Source: Salinimicrobium sp049687495 (lineage in GTDB: Bacteria > Bacteroidota > Bacteroidia > Flavobacteriales > Flavobacteriaceae). From it: a stretch of DNA of 44,090 nucleotides. Shown here one piece after another: positions 30,228 through 37,596 of the stretch. The DNA lies in the NCBI GenBank assembly GCA_049687495.1, contig JBAVJB010000163.1:1-44090 (forward strand). Reading direction: 5' to 3'. The notes under the pieces were generated by a model. The model made no database searches and was not told the DNA's origin. It worked only from the letters and a program-made list of their open reading frames with translations. Numbering within the stretch: position 1 is the stretch's first letter; each line of letters begins with the position of its first letter. The position numbers were made by a program, and so were the translations under genes.

Positions 30228-30298
30228 AAAAAAAGGTGGAAAGCTCCACCTTTTTTTGCCCCAAATCTACCATGAACTTAACCTACTTATGTTATGGC
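30228..30298 (-). ncRNA. Predicted small RNA, copy 2 (about 71 nt)
   Basis: Read on the minus strand from about 30298 it repeats copy 1 (4336-4404): the first 41-42 nt are identical, then the A-run has one extra A, and the GGTGGA-gctt-TCCACC terminator with seven T is the same. The flanks differ except for the promoter boxes. It sits between sodA and recJ, reading away from recJ and toward sodA, with no overlap with either gene. Confidence 0.6.
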
Positions 30299-30302
30299 TC
30301 TG

Positions 30303-30368
30303 CTAATATATGTAAAGCCCTGATTATCAAAAACATTTTTAGATAAACTACAGGGAAACTAGTTGAAA
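30303..30368 (-). promoter_or_regulatory. Direct-repeat activator-type promoter of small RNA copy 2
   Basis: Minus strand: TTTCAACTAG (30359-30368) and GTTTATCTAA (30339-30348) at a 20-bp period, the spacer TTTCCCTGTA nearly as in copy 1, then TATATTAG (30303-30310). The distance from the second repeat to the -7 box is 38 bp, exactly as in copy 1, and from the -7 box to the RNA start 12 bp in both. Confidence 0.6.
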
Positions 30369-30433
30369 AACAGCAGGAATTATTTTGTGTAAGAATAAGA
30401 CATCAAAAACAAGAGAAAGCTGTAATCATCCCC

Positions 30434-32131
30434 TTACAAAGGCCTGATGTCCTTAAGTCTTAACTGTAGACTTACGTTCCCGTTATAGTCGTTCTCCTCG
30501 ACACAAAAGGCGGCACTTACTTTTTTGCCATCGTCCAGCAGGTCACATTTATGCCCCAGGTCAAAACCAATGGCACCGAATCCTGCCGGGGAAGATTTGC
30601 TCTTCAAGCGGCACTTGAGATGTTTGAGATCCCCGCCTACACATTTTGCGTAACCGGTATCAACCACCCCTGAAGCCATAAACACAGGACTCATATTCCC
30701 GGGACCGTGAGGGGCAAATTGTTTAAGAATGCGATGAAACTTTGGGGTAATATCTTTGAGATCGACCTCGGCGTCGATAGACAGCTCCGGCGTTAGCAGG
30801 TTCTTGTCAATACTTGCTGAAACTACTTCTTCGAATTTTCTCTTAAAGTTTTCGTACTGCTGCTCCAAAAGGGTTAATCCTGCTGCATATTTGTGCCCTC
30901 CAAACTGCTCAATGTACTCACTGCAGCCTTCGAGCGCATCATATACATCAAAACCTTTGACAGATCTCGCCGAGGCCGCAAGTTTTTCCCCGCTGCGGGT
31001 GAAAACCAGGGTTGGGCGATAATAGGTTTCTGTAAGTCGGGAAGCGACTATGCCAATTACCCCTTTATGCCAGTTCTCCTGGTATACCACTGTAGTTAAC
31101 CTTTCCTGCTCCTTTAGCTCCTCGATCTGCGCAAGGGCTTCAAGGGTGATAGCCTGATCGGCTTCTTTTCTCTCTTTATTATATAGTTCGATCTCGCCGG
31201 CAAAGATGCGGGCCTGAGTTTCATCTGTTTCGGTGAGCAGATTTACTGCGTGGAGCCCGTGCTTCATTCGTCCCGCTGCGTTAATACGCGGCGCGATAAT
31301 GAACACCACATCAGAAATTGTGAGCGTTTGCTTTTTTACCTGTTCAATAATTGCTTTAAAACCGGCTCGTGGAGCAGAATTGATCACATTTAATCCATGA
31401 TAAGCCAGAATTCTATTCTCACCGGTAACTGGAACAATATCAGCTCCAATGGCAGTGGCAACCAGATCAAGGTAAGGGATCAAAGTATCAAAAGTCTCAC
31501 CTCTTTTTTGAGCCAGGGCCTGTAAAAGTTTAAAACCAACACCGCAGCCGCAAAGTTCTTTGTAAGGATAATTGCAATCCTCCCGTTTGGGGTCAAGCAC
31601 AGCCACTGCTTTAGGAATTTCTGCTCCCGGCCTGTGGTGGTCACAGATCACGAAATCAATGCCTTTTTCTGAAGCATAAGCAACCTTGTCTATAGCTTTA
31701 ATTCCGCAGTCAAGGGCAATGATCAGGCTGATGTCATTGTCGAAGCCAAAGTCGATTCCTTTATAGGAGACGCCATATCCTTCCTCATAGCGATCGGGTA
31801 TATAAGTAGCGACATTGGGATAAAAAGAGCGCAGGTAAGATGATACCAGAGCAACACTGGTGGTGCCATCCACATCATAATCTCCATAAACCATGATATT
31901 TTCGCCTTTTTCAAGCGCCTCCTCAATGCGATCTACGGCAGCTTCCATATCCTGCATCAGGAAAGGATCATGCAGATCCTTGAGCGAAGGTCTGAAGAAT
32001 TTTTTAGCCTCTGCATAGTTGGAAATTCCTCGCTGGGCGAGCAAAGAAGCTATTGGTTTGCCCACTCCCAGGACCTTTTGCAGGTTGGCAATAATTTCGG
32101 GATCGGGTTTGGGTTTCAGGGTCCAGCGCAT
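30434..32131 (-). CDS. recJ: Single-stranded-DNA-specific exonuclease RecJ
   Basis: 5'-3' exonuclease of the DHH family, acting in recombination and mismatch repair. With the ATG at 32129-32131 the protein is 565 residues; a TTG six codons upstream is possible but adds nothing conserved. Motifs: VYGDYDVDGTTS (81-92), ALDCGIKA, CDHHRPG (DHH) and, in the DHHA1 half, GGHKYAAGL. A C-terminal OB domain follows. It lies 102 bp downstream of rsmI on the same strand. Confidence 0.95.
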   Translation of the reverse strand: MRWTLKPKPDPEIIANLQKVLGVGKPIASLLAQRGISNYAEAKKFFRPSLKDLHDPFLMQDMEAAVDRIEEALEKGENIMVYGDYDVDGTTSVALVSSYLRSFYPNVATYIPDRYEEGYGVSYKGIDFGFDNDISLIIALDCGIKAIDKVAYASEKGIDFVICDHHRPGAEIPKAVAVLDPKREDCNYPYKELCGCGVGFKLLQALAQKRGETFDTLIPYLDLVATAIGADIVPVTGENRILAYHGLNVINSAPRAGFKAIIEQVKKQTLTISDVVFIIAPRINAAGRMKHGLHAVNLLTETDETQARIFAGEIELYNKERKEADQAITLEALAQIEELKEQERLTTVVYQENWHKGVIGIVASRLTETYYRPTLVFTRSGEKLAASARSVKGFDVYDALEGCSEYIEQFGGHKYAAGLTLLEQQYENFKRKFEEVVSASIDKNLLTPELSIDAEVDLKDITPKFHRILKQFAPHGPGNMSPVFMASGVVDTGYAKCVGGDLKHLKCRLKSKSSPAGFGAIGFDLGHKCDLLDDGKKVSAAFCVEENDYNGNVSLQLRLKDIRPL

Positions 32132-32233
32132 AGCAGAATTTTTCCTCAAAAATAGAAATTGTTTAAACGTAAATCTCTCTTACAACAGTATTGAAAGTAG
32201 GAAGTGAAGAATTTTCTTCTTTTAACAATAGCT

Positions 32234-32908
32234 TCAGCTTTTCTTTGCTCCAATAATGAGCACAATTTCCCCTTTTGGAGGCTTTTGCTCGTAATGAGCC
32301 AGCACTTCGGCAGCAGTACCGCGCACGGTCTCCTCATGAAGTTTGCTGATCTCCCTGGAAACCGATACGGGCCGATCTTCTCCAAAAAATTCGCAAATCT
32401 GGCCAAGTGTTTTTATCAGCTTGTGTGGAGATTCATAGAGCACAATGCTGCGGGTCTCTTCGGCAAGCAGCTGTAAGCGGGTCTGCCTTCCCTTCTTCAC
32501 CGGGAGAAAACCTTCAAAAACAAACTTGTCGTTGGGCAGACCACTGTTCACCAGCGCCGGCACAAAAGCCGTTGCCCCGGGAAGACAGTCTACCTCAACG
32601 CCTGCTTCTATGCAGGCACGGGTAAGAAGGAATCCGGGATCACTAATTGCGGGGGTGCCCGCATCACTGATGAGGGCCACGGTCTTCCCGTTTTGAATTT
32701 GGCGCACCACATTTTCCACCGTTTTATGCTCGTTGTGCATGTGGTGGCTTTGCATTGGCGTATTGATCTCGAAATGTTTCAGCAGTTTTCCGCTGTTGCG
32801 GGTATCTTCAGCAAGAATAAGATCGGCTTCTTTGAGCACCTTAACGGCACGAAAGGTCATATCCTCCAGATTACCGATAGGAGTGGGAACTAAGTAAAGT
32901 TTTGACAT
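32234..32908 (-). CDS. rsmI: 16S rRNA (cytidine-1402-2'-O)-methyltransferase
   Basis: Tetrapyrrole-methylase-fold enzyme that methylates the ribose of C1402 in the decoding centre of 16S rRNA. The 224-residue protein begins LYLVPTPIGNLEDMTFRAV and has AEDTRNSGKLL, LISDAGTPAISDPG (SAM site) and GATAFVPALVNSGL, all hallmarks of RsmI. Length is at the short end of the family, lacking the C-terminal extension. The ATG is 9 bp after the hypothetical gene upstream, so these two are co-transcribed. Confidence 0.95.
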   Translation of the reverse strand: MSKLYLVPTPIGNLEDMTFRAVKVLKEADLILAEDTRNSGKLLKHFEINTPMQSHHMHNEHKTVENVVRQIQNGKTVALISDAGTPAISDPGFLLTRACIEAGVEVDCLPGATAFVPALVNSGLPNDKFVFEGFLPVKKGRQTRLQLLAEETRSIVLYESPHKLIKTLGQICEFFGEDRPVSVSREISKLHEETVRGTAAEVLAHYEQKPPKGEIVLIIGAKKS

Positions 32909-32917
32909 GAAAAGTTT

Positions 32918-33679
32918 TTACTCGTATTTCTTGGCAATAATATCCAAAAACCTGGTTTCGTAATCTTCTTTACCTTCCCAGTTGTTATAATCGGGCTTGA
33001 CCATGTTGGCCACAAAATTAAAGGCTTCTTCTTTGGTCTTGAGCGTGCTTAGCTGTGAAAGCACCCGGTTATAATCGGTTGTGCTGCCGTCAAAAAGATG
33101 TTTTATAAAAGCCAGCTTGTCGTTCACACCAATGTTGATGCCTCTTTTGAGCCTGTCATTGAGCGATCGTGGTTTCTCAACCTGCCCGTTCCGGTTCACC
33201 GGCTCAAATTCCGGCAGGTTATCATAGTGCACCCCGCCTATATCTTCCATATCGTTCTTCTTGTAATTGCGCGGCTCCACGTGATCAAAGAGCTCGTCTA
33301 TCCGCTGGCTTTCAGCAGGCATTTGAGCCACGATATCTTTGATCTTTTCGGTATTGGGTTCGGTAATGGCTTCAGAATCGTCGTTGTACTCCATTCCGCT
33401 GGGCGAAAATTCATCGGGTTCTAAAGATTCCTGTTTTTTCTCCTTTTTGGGTGCCGCCTCAACTTTAACAGCAGTTTCAACCGTTGGCTGCTCCTGCTCT
33501 TTCTCCTTTTTCACTTCAGAAGAGAACATATTTGATTCGGTAAAATGAAGCACCGTAAGTTTTTCATAAAGTTGCTTTGCAAGCTCCTTTAACTCGCCGG
33601 TCGAGACCTCCTGCGCATCCTTTAGGAGCGCAATTTTTCCCGCCAAAGCCGTTAATTCCTCTTTCAGTTGCTTTTTCAT
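32918..33679 (-). CDS. Conserved-looking hypothetical protein, 253 aa
   Basis: No catalytic motif is recognised. Residues 1-50 are a charged helical segment (KKQLKEELTALAGKIALLKDAQ), 55-110 a low-complexity acidic/lysine linker, and 165-253 a compact domain (LNDRLKRGINIGVNDKLAFIKHLFDG ... in which short pieces look conserved) that ends TRFLDIIAKKYE. The layout suggests a helical adaptor or structural protein of the cytoplasm. Flavobacterial genomes often have such a gene beside rsmI and tdk. It is 9 bp upstream of rsmI and divergent from tdk. Confidence 0.75.
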   Translation of the reverse strand: MKKQLKEELTALAGKIALLKDAQEVSTGELKELAKQLYEKLTVLHFTESNMFSSEVKKEKEQEQPTVETAVKVEAAPKKEKKQESLEPDEFSPSGMEYNDDSEAITEPNTEKIKDIVAQMPAESQRIDELFDHVEPRNYKKNDMEDIGGVHYDNLPEFEPVNRNGQVEKPRSLNDRLKRGINIGVNDKLAFIKHLFDGSTTDYNRVLSQLSTLKTKEEAFNFVANMVKPDYNNWEGKEDYETRFLDIIAKKYE

Positions 33680-33719
33680 AACTTTAATGCTTACCGCTCA
33701 AATGCGGTTGTATTTTTAA

Positions 33720-33727
33720 TAAATTTG
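33720..33727 (+). promoter_or_regulatory. Predicted -7 box of tdk
   Basis: TAAATTTG, an exact TAnnTTTG match. A start near 33733 would leave a 45-nt leader to the ATG at 33778, which is part of the reason for rejecting the GTG at 33745. Confidence 0.55.
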
Positions 33728-33777
33728 TATCACCTTTATCGCAAGTGACCTTTGTTTTTGGTCTTGAAAAATACAAA

Positions 33778-34443
33778 ATGTTTCTCGAAAATACAGTAAA
33801 TCATAAGGAGCAATTTGGGTGGATTGAAGTGATATGTGGATCTATGTTCTCGGGAAAGACCGAAGAGTTGATTCGCAGGCTCAAACGCGCAAAATTTGCC
33901 AAACAAAAGGTGGAGATCTTCAAACCCTCCATTGATATTCGCTACAACGAAGAAATGGTGGTTTCCCACGATTCCAATGAAATACGTTCTACTCCCGTTC
34001 CCGCGGCTGCAAACATCAGGCTGCTGGCAGACGGTTGTGACGTGATAGGTATAGACGAAGCCCAGTTCTTCGACGAGGAGATCGTGGCTGTATGTAACGA
34101 TCTTGCCAATAAAGGTGTGAGGGTGATCGTGGCGGGGCTTGATATGGACTTCAAAGGCAATCCTTTTGGACCCATGCCCAATCTCATGGCCACAGCCGAG
34201 TATGTGACCAAAGTACATGCTGTTTGTACAAGAACCGGAAACCTCGCCCAATACAGCTATCGTAAAACTGCAAATGAAGACCTGGTTTTGCTGGGGGAAA
34301 CCGAAGAATATGAGCCGCTTAGCCGTGCTGCTTTCTACAAGGCACGCCTGCGTGAGAAATTAAAGACGATGGAGGTGAGAGACCCCGAAGAAATTAAAGA
34401 TAAAAGAAGCGAACATGCCGAAAGCCAGGGAGACCGTACTTGA
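33778..34443 (+). CDS. tdk: Thymidine kinase, type II fold without the zinc cysteines
   Basis: Phosphorylates thymidine for salvage. With the ATG at 33778 the protein is 221 residues; an in-frame GTG 11 codons earlier adds nothing conserved. P-loop GSMFSGKT (21-28), catalytic E94 in IDEAQFF, and VAGLDMDFKGNPFGPMP (lid region) are intact. Of the four cysteines that bind structural zinc in type II kinases only C150 remains; the others are T153 (CTRT), S182 and A185 (SRAA). Its last 29 bp overlap alr, implying coupling. Confidence 0.92.
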   Translation: MFLENTVNHKEQFGWIEVICGSMFSGKTEELIRRLKRAKFAKQKVEIFKPSIDIRYNEEMVVSHDSNEIRSTPVPAAANIRLLADGCDVIGIDEAQFFDEEIVAVCNDLANKGVRVIVAGLDMDFKGNPFGPMPNLMATAEYVTKVHAVCTRTGNLAQYSYRKTANEDLVLLGETEEYEPLSRAAFYKARLREKLKTMEVRDPEEIKDKRSEHAESQGDRT

Positions 34444-35521
34444 AATTGATCTTAATGCCCTAGCCCACAATTTTAAATATTTACGATCAAAAGTCGATAA
34501 AAACGTCAAAATGATGGCGGTAGTCAAAGCCTTTGGCTACGGAAGTGACGTGGTGGGCATTGCCAAGAAACTCGTGGAGGAGGGCGCCGATTATTTCGCG
34601 GTGGCCTATACTTCGGAAGGCGTTGCCCTTCGCAACGCAGGCATCGAGTTACCTATCCTGGTGCTGCACCCGCAGTCCTATAACTTTGAGGAGCTTATCG
34701 AGAATTGCCTGGAGCCCAGCTTGTACAGCGAATTTGTGCTGAAGGAATTTATAAAAACTGCCGAAAAGCTTAAACAGAAGGATTATCCTGTTCACATCAA
34801 GTTCAACACCGGGCTTAACAGGCTTGGTTTTTCTAAAGATGAAACCAATGTGGTGAGTGATCTGCTCACCGGCACTACTTCTGTAAAAGCAAAAACTTTC
34901 TTTTCACATCTCGCAGCCAGCGAAGACTGGCGTGAGAGAGAATTTACCCTGAAGCAGATCCATACTTTCAAGAAGATCGCGCTAAAACTTTTCGACGAAT
35001 TGGGATACCAGCCCATGTTGCACATTTGCAACACTTCGGGCATCATCAATTATCCCGAGGCGGCCTTTGACATGGTGCGCACCGGGATAGGGCTGTATGG
35101 CTTTGGGAATGAAGAAGGAGAAGACCAGAAACTGAAACCAATAGGCACTCTTAAAACAATTATTTCTCAGATCCACAAGATCGACAAAGGTGATACTGTA
35201 GGATACAATCGTGCTTTTACGGCCGAAGGACCTACAAAAACTGCCACTTTACCCATTGGGCACGCCGATGGCATCAACAGGCAATACGGCAACGGAAGAG
35301 CAGGAGTTATAGTCAATGGGGAGTATGCACCTATCATCGGGAATGTTTGTATGGATATGCTCATGATCGATATTACCGGCATTGACTGTGAAGAAGGCGA
35401 CGAGGTGATCATTTTTGGCGGACCTCAGCACGCGACTAAGTTCGCAGCTAAGGGAAATACCATCTCTTATGAATTGATCACCGGGATCTCCCAGAGGGTG
35501 AAAAGGAGGCTTGTAGAGTAA
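34415..35521 (+). CDS. alr: Alanine racemase
   Basis: PLP enzyme making D-alanine for peptidoglycan. The 368-residue protein has the PLP lysine K38 in MMAVVKAFGYGSD and the second catalytic base Y264 in DTVGYNRAF. GYG-x-G start of the barrel, HICNTSGIINYPEA and NVCMDMLMIDIT are family blocks. The normal KANAYGHG is KAFGYGSD here, as in many Bacteroidetes. It starts inside the tdk coding region (29-bp overlap), so salvage kinase and racemase share a message, though their functions are unrelated. Confidence 0.95.
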   Translation: MPKARETVLEIDLNALAHNFKYLRSKVDKNVKMMAVVKAFGYGSDVVGIAKKLVEEGADYFAVAYTSEGVALRNAGIELPILVLHPQSYNFEELIENCLEPSLYSEFVLKEFIKTAEKLKQKDYPVHIKFNTGLNRLGFSKDETNVVSDLLTGTTSVKAKTFFSHLAASEDWREREFTLKQIHTFKKIALKLFDELGYQPMLHICNTSGIINYPEAAFDMVRTGIGLYGFGNEEGEDQKLKPIGTLKTIISQIHKIDKGDTVGYNRAFTAEGPTKTATLPIGHADGINRQYGNGRAGVIVNGEYAPIIGNVCMDMLMIDITGIDCEEGDEVIIFGGPQHATKFAAKGNTISYELITGISQRVKRRLVE

Positions 35522-35566
35522 AATTTATATATATTTAAGCCAACTAACCCTAAAACATAGTCGAAA

Positions 35567-36004
35567 ATGGCATTTTTCAAGGATTTCAAAGCCTTTTTAT
35601 TGAAAGGCGATATTATTGCTCTTGCAACTGCGGTAGTAGTTGGAGCCGCTTTTAACAAGATCGTCTCTTCGGTGGTGGCAGATATCATCATGCCGCTCAT
35701 TGGAGTTCTTACCGGTGGCGTTGACTTCTCTCAAAAGTTCATTTCTCTTGACGGGAATCATTATGAAACCCTTGATGCCGCTAAAGAGGCCGAGGCCGCT
35801 GTAATCACCTATGGGAATGTTATTCAGGCGATTATCTACTTCATTATTGTAGCATTTTTCATATTTTTGGTACTCCGGGCTTACGAGAAGACCAAGAAGG
35901 AAAAAGAAGCTCCAAAAGTTGTGGAACCAAAAGGGCCAAGCCAGGAAGAATTGCTTACCCAGATTCGCGATGAACTGAAAAAGCAAAATACAGGTAAAGC
36001 ATAA
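35567..36004 (+). CDS. mscL: Large-conductance mechanosensitive channel
   Basis: A 145-residue pore-forming channel that opens under membrane tension to release solutes in hypo-osmotic shock. The N-terminal amphipathic helix (FFKDFKAFLLKGDII), TM1 (about 15-45, ALATAVVVGAAFNKIVSSVVADIIMP), periplasmic loop and TM2 (about 83-104) with a charged C-terminal bundle are all present. The start codon lies inside an exact AAAATGNCATTTT palindrome (35564-35576). It overlaps the next small gene by one base (TAATG). Confidence 0.95.
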   Translation: MAFFKDFKAFLLKGDIIALATAVVVGAAFNKIVSSVVADIIMPLIGVLTGGVDFSQKFISLDGNHYETLDAAKEAEAAVITYGNVIQAIIYFIIVAFFIFLVLRAYEKTKKEKEAPKVVEPKGPSQEELLTQIRDELKKQNTGKA

Positions 36005-36249
36005 TGAAAAACATCTATTTATATTATTTCTTTTTTCTCGCCCCGGGCATTTTGCTCGCGCTTGCCTGGAGAAGCCTTCCGGCAGGAATCGATTTGTTCC
36101 TCATGTTCAGCTATATTTTTGTCTACAGGACGATACTGGACGGTATGAGGCTTAATGCACTGGGAGTACTGGAGAAAAAAGAGATCTGGAAAATGGCTGT
36201 TCCCGGCATGCGCGGGAAGTATCTTAAACAGCTGTATTTCACAAAATAA
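36004..36249 (+). CDS. Small membrane protein, 81 aa
   Basis: Shares the last base of the mscL stop (TAATG), so translation is likely coupled. Two hydrophobic segments (about 5-22 and 28-45) are followed by a basic tail (KKEIWKMAVPGMRGKYLKQLYFTK). No known family is recognised. Its tight link to mscL suggests a membrane role, perhaps under osmotic stress, but this is inference. A strong terminator follows at 36301. Confidence 0.75.
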   Translation: MKNIYLYYFFFLAPGILLALAWRSLPAGIDLFLMFSYIFVYRTILDGMRLNALGVLEKKEIWKMAVPGMRGKYLKQLYFTK

Positions 36250-36300
36250 ATTTCAACGCTCGTAGTAACCGCTACACTGCATATTTTTTTAAACTCCAAA

Positions 36301-36328
36301 ACCCTGAAATGTTTCAGGGTCTTTTTTT
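36301..36328 (+). terminator. Intrinsic terminator of the mscL operon
   Basis: ACCCTGAAA-TG-TTTCAGGGT stem with a run of seven T, 51 bp after the 81-aa gene. Confidence 0.88.
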
Positions 36329-36427
36329 GTTGTCCTTCATATTTAACATATTGTGCAAAGTGGTTATAAAATAAATTCTGAAGTCATTTTTCTTCGGAAG
36401 GCATTCTCTTAATTCTCAGGAGTACAA

Positions 36428-36435
36428 TACCTTTG
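36428..36435 (+). promoter_or_regulatory. Predicted -7 box of asd
   Basis: TACCTTTG followed by C, an exact TAnnTTTG match, 112 bp upstream of the asd ATG. The leader would contain the AGACCT palindrome and one AAAATGNCATTTT copy. Confidence 0.45.
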
Positions 36436-36448
36436 CAGGCAATCCTAC

Positions 36449-36482
36449 AGACCTCACAGGTTTTTGATACCTGTGAGGCCTA
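36449..36482. repeat. REP-like palindrome, AGACCTCACAGGT type
   Basis: AGACCTCACAGGT and ACCTGTGAGGCCT arms around TTTTGAT; one mismatch. The same family occurs at 43878-43910 and 43691-43730, and a relative at 19096-19174. Confidence 0.75.
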
Positions 36483-36547
36483 AAGTGGAAAAATCACCTC
36501 TCAAAAATGTCATTTTTGGAAGGTTTTAAATTTAAAGAACAAGAGAC

Positions 36548-37537
36548 ATGAAAATAGCAGTAGTAGGTGCTACCGGAATGGTGGGCCGTGTGATGTTGCA
36601 GGTGCTGGAAGAGCGTAATTTCCCTATAACCGAATTATTGCCGGTAGCTTCAGAAAGATCTATTGGCAGCAAGATCAAATTCAAAGACAAAGAATACGAG
36701 GTGATTGGCCTGGAAGATGCCGTGAACCAAAAACCCGATATCGCTCTCTTTTCTGCCGGCGGTGGCACTTCATTAGAATGGGCGCCGCAGTTTGCAGCAG
36801 TAGGCACGACGGTGATCGACAACTCATCGGCCTGGAGAATGGATCCTGCCAAAAAGCTGGTGGTGCCGGAGATCAACGCTTTAGAAATTACCCGTGAGGA
36901 CAAGATCATTGCCAATCCTAACTGCTCCACCATTCAAATGGTGATGGCTTTGTCGCCGCTGCACAAGAAATACAAAATAAAAAGGGTGGTGGTCTCCACT
37001 TACCAAAGTATCACCGGTACAGGCGTAAAAGCGGTACAGCAGCTGGAGAACGAGTACAAAGGTGAAAAAGGCGAAATGGCTTATCCTTACCCAATTCACC
37101 GCAACGCAATTCCACATTGCGATGTTTTTGAGGAAAACGGTTACACCAAGGAGGAGATGAAGCTGACTAACGAGACCAAAAAGATTTTAAAAGATGACAC
37201 CGTTGCCGTTACGGCGACTGCCATTCGTATTCCGGTTGTTGGCGGCCATAGCGAATCTGTGAACATCACTTTTGAAAATGATTTCGATATAAATGAGCTG
37301 CGAAGGCTGTTAAGCGACTTCCCGGGGATCACTGTACAGGACAATCTTGATGTGAATATTTATCCTATGCCTATTTATGCTGAAGGCAAAGACGACGTTT
37401 TTGTTGGAAGGATCAGGAGAGACCTTTCCCAGCCAAATTCGCTTAACATGTGGATCGTGGCCGACAACCTGAGAAAAGGCGCCGCTACAAACGCGGTACA
37501 GATCGCGGAATACCTGGTGAAGGAGAAGCTGGTGTAA
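36548..37537 (+). CDS. asd: Aspartate-semialdehyde dehydrogenase
   Basis: NADPH-dependent reduction of aspartyl phosphate to aspartate semialdehyde, the branch point to lysine, diaminopimelate, threonine and methionine. The 329-residue protein has GATGMVGRVM (8-17, nucleotide site), SAGGGTSLEWAP, catalytic cysteine C126 in ANPNCSTIQM and base H234 in VGGHSESVN. Length is normal. A leader with a REP-like palindrome and a dispersed palindrome precedes it. Confidence 0.96.
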   Translation: MKIAVVGATGMVGRVMLQVLEERNFPITELLPVASERSIGSKIKFKDKEYEVIGLEDAVNQKPDIALFSAGGGTSLEWAPQFAAVGTTVIDNSSAWRMDPAKKLVVPEINALEITREDKIIANPNCSTIQMVMALSPLHKKYKIKRVVVSTYQSITGTGVKAVQQLENEYKGEKGEMAYPYPIHRNAIPHCDVFEENGYTKEEMKLTNETKKILKDDTVAVTATAIRIPVVGGHSESVNITFENDFDINELRRLLSDFPGITVQDNLDVNIYPMPIYAEGKDDVFVGRIRRDLSQPNSLNMWIVADNLRKGAATNAVQIAEYLVKEKLV

Positions 37538-37567
37538 TAACTCTAGGGGGATTTGAAGGAAATTTTC

Positions 37568-37575
37568 TACATTTA
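37568..37575 (+). promoter_or_regulatory. Predicted -7 box of the prolyl oligopeptidase gene
   Basis: TACATTTA, one base from TAnnTTTG, 21 bp before the ATG at 37597 and just after the asd stop. Confidence 0.45.
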
Positions 37576-37596
37576 AACCTCTTGAAAATCAAACCC

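Noticed and set aside
33745..33777. GTG start of tdk 11 codons upstream of the chosen ATG
   Set aside because: The extra residues are not typical of the family and the GTG lies very close to the inferred transcription start.
37450..37596. N-terminal extension of the prolyl oligopeptidase overlapping asd
   Set aside because: It would place 49 residues before a clear lipoprotein signal peptide; the ATG at 37597 fits much better.
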